DNA from: Euonymus europaeus
Taxonomy: Eukaryota > Streptophyta > Magnoliopsida > Celastrales > Celastraceae
Assembly (NCBI GenBank): GCA_963580455.1
Contig: CAUZKV010000010.1
Span: 31,669 to 95,668, forward strand
Direction of reading: 5' to 3'
Length of the DNA: 64,000 bases
Positions 8,948-21,042 of this stretch are shown piece after piece; the first letter of the stretch is position 1; the number at the start of each line of letters is the position of its first letter. The notes under the pieces were generated by a model. That model was not told the DNA's origin. It did not search any database and saw only the letters and a program-made list of their open reading frames with translations. Both the position numbers and the translations under genes were made by a program.

Positions 8948-9604
8948 ATGTTTTTAATTAAGGAAAATTTTTCAATAGCTGGAAACACCAGTTTACCAGA
9001 AAACTTACTTACTGTGATATCTATACTTTCTGTAGTTTTTGGTATATTTGTTATTGTAAGTAAAAACCCTATAGTATCTGTTCTATTTCTTATAGGACTA
9101 TTTTTAACTGTAGCTTCATATCTTATGATACTAGGTATATCTTTCATAGGTTTATCTTATTTACTTGTATATGTAGGAGCAGTTTCTATTTTATTTTTAT
9201 TTATACTTATGTTAATAAATGTTAGAGTATCTGAGCTTATAACTGATAACTATAACAGTATACCTTTATCAATTATAACAATAATGGTGTTTAGTATGGT
9301 ATTTAAAGATAAAGTACCTACACCATCTTCATTTAATTTAATGATGAATAATATAGAAAGTGATACATCTATTATTGGGTCTCAGGCTTTTAGTATGTTA
9401 AGTGTATTTAATAATAGAGAAATTAATTTACATACTATTAAGTTTGCTACATCAAATAATTGAGATAGTGCATTAGCTCAAGTATCACATATTACTAGTA
9501 TAGGTAATATACTATACACAGGTTACCCTATGTTACTTTTAGTAACTTCAATTATACTTTTATTAGCTATGGTAGGTGCTATAGTAATTACTATTAAACA
9601 ATAA
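8948..9604 (+). CDS. nad6: NADH dehydrogenase subunit 6
   Basis: This is a membrane subunit of complex I, 218 aa from ATG to TAA, with one TGA tryptophan near residue 172. Recognisable stretches are NPIVSVLFLIGLFL and SYLLVYVGAVSILFLFILMLINVR, the typical Nad6 helix containing the pi-bulge. The end (LVTSIILLLAMVGAIVITIKQ) also matches fungal Nad6. It lies alone between nad5 and cob. Confidence 0.95.
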
Positions 9605-9976
9605 TAAAGTTAAGTATTATTTTTATTTATATTGATATATATATTATTATCATATGACTTTTATATTATTTGGCTGCTTTGTTTTTTATTACATAAATTA
9701 TATATTTACATTAAAGTAATATATATGATAACCTATTATGTATTAAAAATTAATAACAATATATAAACTTTAATTATAGTATATTTAAACCTATAATTTG
9801 GCGATAATAATACCAAACACAAACAATCGCCATTAATTTTTAGACTTGAAAGTTTTATACTTATGCGCTAAATAAAAACCTTTTTATTTTATGTTATAGT
9901 ATTAGTTTGATTACTTTTAAATCATATAATAATAATATATATATCAATATAAACAAAAACAATACTTATAATAAAT
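9605..9976. other. nad6-cob spacer
   Basis: The spacer is 372 very A+T-rich bases. It contains a degenerate palindrome half near 9774-9805 and the complementary strings GGCGAT (9799) and ATCGCC (9827) around a short A-rich stretch. I see no gene. Second copy 40850-41221. Confidence 0.6.
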
Positions 9977-11143
9977 ATGAGAATTTTTAAAAGTCATCCT
10001 TTAGCAAGTTTATTAAATGGATATTTAGTAGATTCACCGCAACCAAGTAATATAAGTTACCTGTGAAATTTTGGTTCTTTATTAGGTTTCTGTTTAATAA
10101 TACAAATAGTAACAGGTGTTACATTAGCTATGCATTATAATCCTAGTGTTTTAGAAGCATTTAACTCAGTTGAACATATAATGAGAGATGTAAATAACGG
10201 TTGATTAGTTAGATATTTACACTCTAATACAGCATCAGCTTTTTTCTTTATAGTTTATCTACATATTGGAAGAGGTATGTACTATGGATCATATAAAGCA
10301 CCTAGAACATTAGTATGAACTATAGGTACAGTTATATTCATATTAATGATAGTTACAGGTTTCTTAGGTTATGTTTTACCTTATGGTCAAATGTCTTTAT
10401 GAGGTGCTACAGTTATAACTAACCTAATGAGTGCTATACCTTGAATAGGACAAGATATAGTTGAATTTATATGAGGAGGTTTTTCTGTTAATAATGCAAC
10501 TTTAAACAGATTTTTTGCTTTACATTTTGTATTACCTTTCGTATTAGCTGCTTTAGCTTTAATGCACTTAATCGCGTTACATGATAGTGCTGGATCTGGT
10601 AATCCTTTAGGTGCTTCAGGTAATTACGATAGAATACCTTTTGCTCCTTATTTTATATTTAAAGATTTAATAACTATATTTTTATTTATAATAGTATTAT
10701 CTTTATATGTTTTCTTTATGCCTAATGTATTAGGTGATAGTGATAACTATATTATGGCTAATCCAATGCAAACACCACCTGCTATAGTACCTGAATGATA
10801 CTTATTACCTTTTTATGCTATATTAAGATCTATACCTAATAAATTATTAGGGGTTATAGCTATGCTTGCTGCAATATTAGCATTACTTACTTTACCTTTT
10901 GTTGATTTAGGTAGAAGTAGAGGTTTACAATTTAGACCTTTAAGTAAAATAGCTTTTTATGTATTTATAGCAAATTTCTTAATATTAATGCAATTAGGTG
11001 CAAAACATGTTGAATCACCTTATATAGAATTTGGTCAAATTAGTACAGCCTTATATTTTTCATACTTTATTATTATAATCCCCGTAGTATCTTTACTTGA
11101 AAATACTTTAATAGACATTAATTACAACAATAATTCTAAATAA
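9977..11143 (+). CDS. cob: Cytochrome b
   Basis: This is the central haem protein of the bc1 complex, moving electrons between the Qo and Qi sites. It is 388 aa and free of introns. The haem-binding histidines are at 82, 96, 183 and 197. The PEWY motif of the Qo site is near residue 272. Residues F129, G137 and G143, the positions where substitutions confer strobilurin (QoI) resistance in fungi, are all wild type in the standard numbering. Tryptophans are TGA throughout. The ATG start MRIFKSHP is conserved in fungi. Neighbours are nad6 and nad1, with spacers of 372 and 256 bases. Confidence 0.98.
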
Positions 11144-11163
11144 TAAAAATAGTTTTTTCCCTT

Positions 11164-11191
11164 AATTATAGTACCTATAGGTACTATAATT
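11164..11191. repeat. Palindromic hairpin element (AGTACC subfamily, perfect)
   Basis: AATTATAGTACC-TATA-GGTACTATAATT, a perfect 12-bp stem with a 4-base loop, 20 bases after the cob stop. Second unit: 42409-42436. Confidence 0.85.
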
Positions 11192-11399
11192 TGGACGCTA
11201 TATATTAGATATATGTTAAAAAAATAAAAAACTCTTAAAACTTTTTGTGATTAAAAACCTATAATAATAATGTTTTACTGCAAGTTTAAGGGGTTATCAA
11301 TTATCCTTTAATTACTTAGCCAAAGAAACTTTTTTTTAATATGAGATGTTAAAAGATTAAATGTATATACTTCTACATTTAATAAGTATTATGAATTAA

Positions 11400-12521
11400 A
11401 TGCTGTATTCACCAACAATAATATCTATATTAGAAGTAATATTAGTTACAGTTCCAGTATTATTAACTGTTGCATTTGTTACAGTAGCCGAAAGAAAAAC
11501 TATGGCTAGTATGCAAAGAAGATTAGGTCCAAATGTAGTTGGTTATTATGGAACATTACAAGCATTTGCAGACGCTTTAAAACTTTTACTTAAAGAATAT
11601 GTATCTCCTACACAAGCTAATATAGTTTTATTTTTTTTAGGACCTATAATTACTCTTATTTTTTCATTATTAGGTTATGCTGTTGTACCTTACGGTCCTG
11701 GTTTAGCCATTTGAGATTTTGATTTAGGTATACTTTATATGTTAGCTGTTTCTTCTTTAGCTACATATGGTATTTTGTTAGCAGGTTGATCTGCTAATTC
11801 TAAATATGCTTTTTTAGGTTCATTAAGAAGTACAGCTCAGTTGATTAGTTATGAATTGATACTTAGCTCAGCTATATTACTAGTAATATTATTAACAGGT
11901 AGTCTAAACCTTACTGCAAATATAGAAACTCAAAGAGCAATCTGATTCATTATACCTTTATTTCCTTTGTTTATGATATTTTTTATAGGATCAGTAGCAG
12001 AAACTAATAGAGCTCCTTTTGATCTAGCAGAAGCCGAATCAGAATTAGTTAGTGGATTTATGACAGAACATGCTGCTGTAATATTCGTGTTTTTCTTTTT
12101 AGCTGAATATGGTAGTATATTATTAATGTGTATATTAACAACTATATTATTTTTAGGTGGGTATTTAATAGATTTTTCTTTTATAAACATGATTGTTTTA
12201 AATGTATTAAATTTTTTTGGTTTAGATTATGAAATATCACTAATTGAGTCTTTAACTAATAATTTAGTATCTCAAGTAATTGATTTTTATCAGTGACCTG
12301 TTGTTGAAGGTCTTATATATGGTTTAACACTAGGAATAAAATCAAGTTTAATGGTATTTACGTTTATATGAGTAAGAGCATCATTCCCTAGAATACGTTT
12401 TGATCAACTTATGTCTTTTTCATGAACTATATTATTGCCTATTATAGTTTCTTTTATTATTCTAATACCTTGTTTATTATACAGTTTTGATATATTACCT
12501 TGTAATATTAATTTATTATAA
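11400..12521 (+). CDS. nad1: NADH dehydrogenase subunit 1
   Basis: This complex I subunit lines the entrance to the ubiquinone chamber. It is 373 aa. Signature stretches are [22 protein letters not shown] (residues about 30-50), LKLLLKEYV, and the quinone-site loop [20 protein letters not shown] near residue 200. TGA codes tryptophan at several places, for example [10 protein letters not shown]. The ATG follows a 256-base spacer that carries a perfect hairpin element just after cob. Confidence 0.97.
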
Positions 12522-12540
12522 CAGTTTATTGTTGCCTTGA

Positions 12541-12564
12541 TTATAATACCTAAATGTACTATAA
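12541..12564. repeat. Palindromic hairpin element
   Basis: TTATAATACC-TAAA-TGTACTATAA, ten-base arms with two mismatches, 20 bases after the nad1 stop. Confidence 0.7.
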
Positions 12565-12801
12565 TTAGGGTACTATAAAAAAAATAGGATTAAAAGAAAA
12601 AAGACAATTACACATATATTAAACATATACTATATAGAGTGCTAAACCCGTTTAACGTGTTTTACATCTAATTTAAAATCTCTAGTTATTATTAAACCAT
12701 ATTATAATTTCTTTTAATTTTAAATAAATTAGGATCAGACTATAATAACACCAAAAATTAATTTATAACTCGATAATTTTATGTCACAACCCTAAAAATT
12801 A

Positions 12802-12863
12802 ATTATATTATTACAATATAGTCAAGTGTATCAAAAGTTATTAATTTAACTCAAAATATATTA
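12802..12863 (+). repeat. Dispersed repeat A, copy before cox1
   Basis: About 55 of these 62 bases match 22921-22982 before rnl, including TATTATTACAATATAGT and the following AAGTGTA…AATTTAACT. A shorter relative is at 12908-12945. Second unit 44047-44108. Confidence 0.75.
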
Positions 12864-12907
12864 TTTACAGAAAAGTAAAGTATCTAATATTAATTAGTAC
12901 CGCGTGC

Positions 12908-12945
12908 TATACTATATTATCACAATATAGTTAAGTGTAAATACA
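12908..12945 (+). repeat. Dispersed repeat A, short copy with hairpin
   Basis: ACTATATT-ATCAC-AATATAGT forms an 8-bp hairpin and is followed by TAAGTGTAAATAC, as in the longer copies. Second unit 44153-44190. Confidence 0.65.
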
Positions 12946-13235
12946 TATAATATCTTTTATATTGTATATTTACATTAATACAACAGGCAATTATCATTAA
13001 ATATATTTATATTTATATATAAATTGTCTTGTTTGTATAGGATCTTATGTTTAAAGCATCTTGCATATTAATGTACTGTTTATTTTGCTATATTTAATGT
13101 ATGTAAATTCAAGAAGTACTATTTAAAAGGTAAGGTTTTACATAAAGTTAGTTGTTTTAGACCATGATGATAAATATTAATATTATTAGTAATGATTTTG
13201 TAGTTTATATCTTTCAAGGTAATAAATTGATTTAT

Positions 13236-14924
<1,689 letters not shown>

Positions 14925-15039
14925 ATCTTTTAAATTGAATGTATCATCATATTTAAGTAATATAATTATAAATACATATTTATATATAGTAATAACAAGT
15001 AGAATATACTTAGAATCACTAGTAATCATTGCAAATATT

Positions 15040-15930
15040 ATGTTTGAAGGATCTACAATTACCAAATATTTTACACTTAAGCACATCTTATTATTTTTAT
15101 TAAAGTTAACTTTATTTATTATATGTTTTTTTGTAGTATTAGAGTTACTTACTAATTTTCATGAGTGGTTTGACTTTATTTTAGGAGATAACGGGTCTAG
15201 TAGTGGTTCAGGAAGCCAAGGAGGTCCATCAGGTGCAGGTCCAAGTTCAGGTGGAAGTCCAAATTCGGGTCCAGGTGGAAGTCCAAATCCAGGACAAGGT
15301 GGAGGTCCAAATCCAGGTCAAGGTCAACAAGCATTTCCAGATCCTATTACTCATAGAAAGAGAAATGAATGAGATATAGGTAGACCCTGGGATCCAAGTT
15401 TTGGTCGTGCATCATGTCCTTGAGGTCAAAAGGGTACAGGTGGACCCAGTGATTATGTTCAGAGATTTCCTTATAGTTATAACGGAGATAAGGTACATTT
15501 TTTTGATCCACGTATTCCATTTGATTTTAATTTAATGTATCAATTTTATACACCTGGAGCGGGTTCTTTTCCTAAAGATGCTGCTCCTGCTCCAAAAGAA
15601 CTTATTGACACAGCAGATCAAGTCATGGATAGATTTAATGATGCCATAAGAGGGTTTAAACAGTCGGTAAGATATGATAATTCTTCAAAGTTTGGTCCTA
15701 CGGGTTTAAATGAACAAGGTGAAACAGTTTTAACTAATCCAGCTGATCTAGAGAAAGTTCGTTTGTCTAACCTTTGCTTTGATAAAGCTACAGATGCTTA
15801 TACGGAAGCTCATGACTTAATACCTAATGGTTTCACTAGATTTAGTACAAAAAATGCGGATCGTATGTTTATGTGTAAATTGGAAGCAGACCGGTGATAT
15901 GTAGGAACAGGACGTATAATAGGTCGTTAA
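15040..15930 (+). CDS. orf296 (up to orf344), unassigned membrane-anchored Gly/Pro-rich protein
   Basis: I do not recognise this protein. From the ATG at 15040 it has 296 aa. The frame is open back to a GTG at 14896, inside the cox1 3' end, giving 344 aa. In 344-numbering, residues about 62-87 form one strong membrane helix. Residues about 99-146 are a Gly/Pro/Ser/Gln-rich low-complexity linker (GGSPNPGQG-like repeats). The remaining 200 residues are soluble, with Pro- and Trp-containing segments (GRPWDPSFGRASCPWGQKG) and the Asp/Arg-rich helix-like ELIDTADQVMDRFNDAIRGF. Trp uses both TGG (two) and TGA (three), unlike core genes. It sits 20 bases before tRNA-Gly, so tRNA excision would free its 3' end. 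Residue 194 is Ser here and Arg in the second unit. Confidence 0.6.
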
Positions 15931-15950
15931 ATTTATAAAAAAAAAAGTAA

Positions 15951-16021
15951 ACGACAATAGTTCAATGGTAGAGCGCTCGACTTCCAATCGATGGATACTG
16001 ATTCGAATTCAGTTTGTTGTA
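15951..16021 (+). tRNA. trnG: tRNA-Gly (TCC)
   Basis: Acceptor ACGACAA/TTGTTGT. Stem TCGA/TCGA has loop CTTCCAA, with TCC at 15983-15985. The nad2 ATG lies 2 bases after its end, so RNase processing would set the nad2 mRNA 5' end. Confidence 0.93.
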
Positions 16022-16023
16022 TT

Positions 16024-17772
16024 ATGTTAATTAATTTATTATTATTAGTGTTAATATCTAATTCCATTGCTAGCAATTACAATAAATCAATTCAATACTC
16101 AAGATTTGTTATTTTAGGTTTACTGTCTATATCCGTAATAGTGTATAGTAACACATATGTGGTTTCTTTAGAAAAAAGTGTAGGTTTATATAATGGTTTA
16201 TTTAACATAAGTACATTAAGCCAATCCTTTAATTTATTTATTATAAGTTTAAGTGCTATAATAAGTATTTTAACTGCTTTTTACCCAAGAAAAGTTTATT
16301 ATATATTACATGGCGTATCAGCAAGATATAATGATCCGGTAAGCCTTAAAAGAATAGATCAAAGATTATTAGACTCGAAAGCTGTTATATATAATAAAAA
16401 TGGATTTCAATTTACTATAATCGAATATAGTTTAATTACTTTATTTATTTTATCTGGAGCTATATTTTTAATAAGTGCAGGTGATTTAATAAGTTTATTT
16501 TTAAGTATAGAGCTTCAAAGTTATGGTTTATATATATTAGCTACAATTTATAGAAACTCTGAATCTGCCACAGGTAGTGGTCTTACTTATTTTTTACTAG
16601 GTGGATTATCTTCATGTTTTATATTATTAGGTTCAGCTATATTATACGTTAATTCAGGTTTAACTAACTTAGATAATATTTACATATTAAATAGTATAAG
16701 TGATATCAATGTATCGAATTCATACACAACCATGTTTGAAGGATCTTCATCTTATATTAACTTTTCATTCATTATATTGATAGTAGGATTGTTATTTAAA
16801 ATAAGTGCAGCACCTTTTCATTTTTGATCACCTGATGTATATGATGGAATACCTACTGTAGTAACTACTTTTGTAGCAATAATAGCAAAAATATCTTTAC
16901 TTATTTTAATGTTAGAATTATTTATACATTCAGACTTAAATATAAGTAATATAGATCTAAATACATTAGGAAACAACAATTTATCTTCATCTCCTGGGGC
17001 GCTAACGTTATCTACAACATATGATTCTCCATGAGCTATCAAGAATGTATTAATGTTAAGTAGTTTAATGTCATTAATTATTGGATCTTTATTAGGATTA
17101 ACACAATATAGAATTAAAAGATTATTTGCATATAGTACTATTAGTCATGTAGGATTTATATTATTAGCACTATGTGTTAACAAAATAGAATCAATACAGG
17201 CCTATATATTTTATATATTACAATATTCTATATCTAATTTAAATGCTTTTTTTATACTAATTGCAATTGGTTATAGTTTATATAAATATAAAATAAATAA
17301 TATAGCGGCCTATGTTCTTAAAACTAATAAATTTATAGACGTTGAAAATTCACCTGTACAATTATTAAATCAAATAAAAGGTTATTTTCACATAAACTCT
17401 TTCTTATCTGTTAGTTTTGCCATTACATTGTTTTCTTTTGTAGGTATACCTCCTTTAATAGGTTTTTTTGCTAAACAGATGGTATTAAGTGCAGCCTTAG
17501 ATAAAGGATATGTATTTATGACCTTAGTTGCAGTTGTTACAAGTGTAATAGGTGCTGCTTATTACTTAAATATAGTAAAATTAATATTTTTTAATAAAAG
17601 TGATTATGTTATCAAAGCACGTTATCTTTCTGTTAATGGTAATATAGCCATTAATGATAAATTAAGTATAGTTATTTCTGTTTTAACTATGTTAATACTA
17701 TTGTTTGTATTTATGCCAGATGAATGATTTAGAATAGTGAATATTTTATCACTTTCGATTAACAAATATTAA
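16024..17772 (+). CDS. nad2: NADH dehydrogenase subunit 2
   Basis: This is an antiporter-like proton-pumping subunit of complex I, 582 aa. The ATG at 16024 is chosen because an earlier in-frame ATG (15991) lies inside tRNA-Gly. Family stretches are [40 protein letters not shown] and [20 protein letters not shown] hydrophilic stretch near residues 312-335 ([20 protein letters not shown]) includes SPGAL, encoded by the core of the genome's GC cluster (16993-17002), so an in-frame insertion is likely. The TAA stop directly abuts the nad3 ATG with no spacing, the usual fungal nad2-nad3 pair. Confidence 0.96.
16993..17002 (+). repeat. GC-cluster core inside nad2
   Basis: CCTGGGGCGC equals the core of the intergenic GC clusters at 1983, 6066 and 8857. 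It is read in frame as Pro-Gly-Ala (residues 324-326) plus one base. Second unit 48238-48247. Confidence 0.6.
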
Positions 17773-18147
17773 ATGTCTAGTATATCTTTTTTTTTTATAT
17801 TTATACCAATATTAGCTATAATATTATTATTAGTTAACATAGTATTAGCCCCTCATAACCCTTATGAAGAAAAAGATAGTGTTTTTGAATGTGGATTTCA
17901 TTCATTTTTAGGTCAGAATAGAAGTGAATTTAGCATATCTTTTTTTATATTTGCTTTATTATTTTTATTATTTGATCTAGAAATATTATTAGTTTATCCA
18001 TATGTTGTAAGTGCGTACCATAATGGTATATTTGGTTTAGTTATAATGTTGATTTTTTTCTTATTACTAACTTTAGGATTTGCTTTTGAATTAGGTAAAA
18101 ATGCTTTATATATAGACAGTAGACAACATGATGATAATAACTATTAA
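17773..18147 (+). CDS. nad3: NADH dehydrogenase subunit 3
   Basis: This is a small complex I membrane subunit, 124 aa. The flexible loop with the conserved cysteine (NPYEEKDSVFECGFHSFLGQNR) is present, followed by FFIFALLFLLFDLEILLVYPY with the acidic membrane residues. The ATG follows the nad2 TAA immediately, so both are read from one message. Confidence 0.97.
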   Translation: MSSISFFFIFIPILAIILLLVNIVLAPHNPYEEKDSVFECGFHSFLGQNRSEFSISFFIFALLFLLFDLEILLVYPYVVSAYHNGIFGLVIMLIFFLLLTLGFAFELGKNALYIDSRQHDDNNY

Positions 18148-18399
18148 AGGACATTTAGTATAGTGATTATTTTTATACTCAATATTAAAAAATATAATAA
18201 AAAAAGCAATTACGCACTAAATATTAATAGTTTTACTTTAAATTGTAATATTCACAATAATGTTAAGTAAAAATGTTTTTGATTTCTCATTTAAGAAAAT
18301 ACTTAATACATAAACACTACTTTAATACATGTTTTGTATATATAGATTTTAAGGTTTTTTAAACTATAAATTTATAGTTTTCTTATTTTATCTTTTTAG

Positions 18400-18479
18400 G
18401 GAAAAATAGACATAGGTAAGTCAAGATATTTGCTAAATATTATGTTTAACATTTGATGGTTCGAATCCATTTTTTTCCG
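18400..18479 (+). tRNA. trnS: tRNA-Ser (GCT)
   Basis: Acceptor GGAAAAA/TTTTTCC. D-arm GAC/GTC. Loop TTGCTAA has GCT at 18432-18434, and the variable arm is long. T-arm GATGG-TTCGAAT-CCATT. It lies alone between nad3 and nad4. Confidence 0.9.
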
Positions 18480-18823
18480 TATACTATTACTTAATATTTA
18501 TTAACGAATCATTATCTTGTTATAAGGTAATTAAATTTATCGTTTTTAACGTTTAATTAAAGTAATTTATAATGTTTTAATTAATACAACTAAGCATATA
18601 GTCGCTGAAACTTTAAATCATAAAGGTTTTAGTGTTTAAACTAAAAAAATTGTTTATATATATTCAATGTCAATATAATTTATTTTACTAGTATATTATA
18701 AGTATTATTAATAATTAAGAATTAAAATAAATTGCAACTATTAATACTGTTTTAGTACTGTGTAATAAAGATAGGACATTATATCCTTAAGAAGTAAACC
18801 TAATTATATATAATATAATAATT
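18480..18823. other. tRNA-Ser to nad4 spacer
   Basis: The spacer is 344 A+T-rich bases with no gene seen. A short inverted pair (CTGAAACTTTAAA … TTTTAGTGTTTAAACT, near 18604-18645) is the only structure I noticed. G at 18574 is A in the second unit (49819). Second copy 49725-50068. Confidence 0.6.
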
Positions 18824-20377
18824 ATGTTATTGTTATCTCTTATAATAATACCATTAGTAGGTATTTTTGCTATATTAACTATGAAATTGCCAGAGGTTTT
18901 AAATGTATCGTCTCTGGGAACTTTTGTTGATGCTAATAAACCCTTTCGTAACGATAATACAAACATAGCATACCAGGAATCACAACATGGTAAAGAACTT
19001 AATATTAAAATAAAAAGTATTGCTTTAAGTGTATCTATTTTAAATCTTTTTATATCTATTTTAATCTTTTTAACATTTAATTTTAGTAGTAACCAATTTC
19101 AATTTGTTCAAGAACAATATAAAATAAATAGTTTTGATTTTTATTTAGGTGTAGATGGTATATCTATATACTTTGTACTTTTAACTACTATTATTATGCC
19201 TATTGCTTTATTATCAAATTGAAATTCTATTAAAGAGAATATAAAATCTTTTGTAATAATAGTATTATTGTTAGAAACACTATTATTAGCTGTATTTTTA
19301 GTATTAGATATATTATTATTTTATATATTTTTTGAGAGTATATTACCTCCTTTGTTTATATTAATAGGTATATTTGGTTCTGGTAATAGAGTTAGAGCTA
19401 GTTTTTATCTTTTCTTGTATACATTATTAGGATCTTTATTCTTATTATTATCTATATTAACAATGTCTTCAATAATGGGTACTACAGATTTTGATGCTTT
19501 ATACAAAACTAATTTTAATTATACTACACAATTATTTTTATTTTATGGTATATTTATAGCATTTGCTGTTAAAACACCTACTATATTTTTAAATACTTGA
19601 TTATTAAAAGCTCATGTTGAATCTCCATTAGGTGGAAGTATTATATTAGCTGGTATAGTATTAAAATTAAGTTTATATGGTATATTAAGATTAATTTTAC
19701 CTATATTACCTAAAGCTTATACACATCTAACTACTGTGGTTTATGTAATAGGTGTAATAACAATAATATACGCTAGTTTTAGTACATTAAGAACTATAGA
19801 TATTAAAGAATTAATAGCTTATAGTTCAGTTTCACATGCTGCAGTTTATCTGTTAGGTGTGTTCAGTAATAGTATACAAGGTATAGAAGGAGGAATTGTT
19901 TTAGGTTTAGCTCATGGTTTTGTTTCTTCTGGTTTATTTATCTGTGCAGGTGGTGTATTATATGATAGATCTTCTACTAGACTTATCACATTTTACAGAG
20001 GTATTACACAACTAATGCCTATTTTCTCTATTTTATTCTTTATATTATGTTTAGGTAATGCCGGTACACCTTTATCATTAAATTTTATTGGTGAATTTAT
20101 GAGTTTATATGGTACTTTTGAAAGACATAATATATTAGGTGCATTAGCTAGTTCTTCTATTGTGTTTAGTGCGGCTTACACAATGTTTATGTTTAATAGA
20201 ATATCATTTGGTGGTTCATACTCTAAGTTTTTTAAGTTTAATATACCAGATTTAAATAAAAGAGAATTTACTATAATATTTACACTTGTTTTACTAACGG
20301 TATTATTTGGTATTTACCCTTCTCCAATATTAGATGGTTTACATTATTCAGTTTCTTTATTGATTTATAATAATTAA
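18824..20377 (+). CDS. nad4: NADH dehydrogenase subunit 4
   Basis: This is an antiporter-like proton-pumping subunit of complex I, 517 aa. Recognisable stretches are FYLGVDGISIYFVLLTT near residue 105, FFESILPPLFILIGIFG with the conserved glutamate, WLLKAHVESPLGGSIILAGIVLKLSLYG, and SSVSHAAVYLLGVFS. An N-terminal hydrophilic insertion (residues about 28-65, SLGTFVDANKPFRNDN…) separates the first two helices. Tryptophans are TGA. Confidence 0.96.
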
Positions 20378-20592
20378 ATATTTATAGTAAAAAGTCAATT
20401 TTTAATGTTAATACTTTGTTGTTGTTATTAGTTATAATACTTTTAGGTCTTATGATTTTTAGTTAAAAACGACATAATTATTATAATTATAAAACTTATA
20501 TGTATCACATATAAAAAAATAATACAAAATAATAGCACTGTCAAACATAGGCCTTACAAATTTAAGGTTATATAGTTTTTATTTATCACTAT

Positions 20593-20622
20593 TAATTATA
20601 AGACCCGTAGGTCTTATAATTA
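20593..20622. repeat. Palindromic hairpin element (AAGACC subfamily, perfect)
   Basis: TAATTATAAGACC-CGTA-GGTCTTATAATTA, a perfect 13-bp stem with a 4-base loop, just before tRNA-Trp. Compared with the copies at 11164 and 22269 both arms have changed together. Second unit 51838-51867. Confidence 0.88.
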
Positions 20623-20629
20623 TGCGTCA

Positions 20630-20701
20630 AAGAGTATAGTTTAATTGGTAAAGCAAGAAGCTTCAAACTTCTAATCCTCAGTTCAATTCTGAGTGCTCTT
20701 G
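20630..20701 (+). tRNA. trnW: tRNA-Trp (TCA)
   Basis: Acceptor AAGAGTA/TGCTCTT. Stem AGAAG/CTTCT has loop CTTCAAA, with TCA at 20663-20665. The TCA anticodon reads both TGA and TGG, which explains the UGA-as-Trp code of this genome. Confidence 0.94.
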
Positions 20702-20971
20702 AATTATTAATACTGGAAATAGATTTTTTTCTTTTTCATAAGTTAATGGTTTATTACCTATAATTTTATAAATATAAATTATATATTGGCAATAATGTAA
20801 AATTACAGTAATAAAATATTATTATTACATTTAAAAGTCAAGTAATATTTATTTATATTTTTTCGCTTAATATATAAACTAGCGTTATATTATAGTATCT
20901 ATAATTAATAAAATTATATATATGAATAATTATAATTATTGAACATTAAATAAAAAACCTTTAAAAATAAA

Positions 20972-21041
20972 GTTCTTTAGCTTAATAGGTAAAGCTTGCT
21001 TTTGATAAGAGCACCATCGACGTTCAAATCGCCGAAGAACT
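20972..21041 (+). tRNA. trnI: tRNA-Ile (GAT)
   Basis: Acceptor GTTCTTT/GAAGAAC. Stem TGCTT/GAGCA has loop TTGATAA, with GAT at 21004-21006. The ATG of orf404 begins one base after its discriminator, so tRNA excision would define that mRNA's 5' end. Confidence 0.91.
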
Positions 21042-21042
21042 A

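Larger units (their letters stand above)
12522..13163. other. nad1-cox1 spacer with dispersed repeats
   Basis: The spacer is 642 bases, the longest apparent gene-free stretch of the unit. It holds a palindrome-family copy (12541-12564), a 60-base repeat shared with the spacer upstream of rnl (12802-12863), and a shorter relative that forms a hairpin (12908-12945). No gene was recognised. Upstream position before cox1 makes it a candidate promoter or processing region; that is inferred. Second copy 43767-44408. Confidence 0.65.

Noticed and set aside
11930..12190. 86-aa minus-strand frame
   Set aside because: It is antisense to the most conserved part of nad1.
15190..15333. Intron or group II domain as the source of the G/C-rich block in orf344
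   Set aside because: The block is in frame, codes repeated Gly/Pro/Ser residues and lacks intron core motifs.
15991..16023. Upstream ATG for nad2
   Set aside because: This ATG is inside tRNA-Gly. The first ATG after the tRNA (16024) gives the expected hydrophobic Nad2 start.
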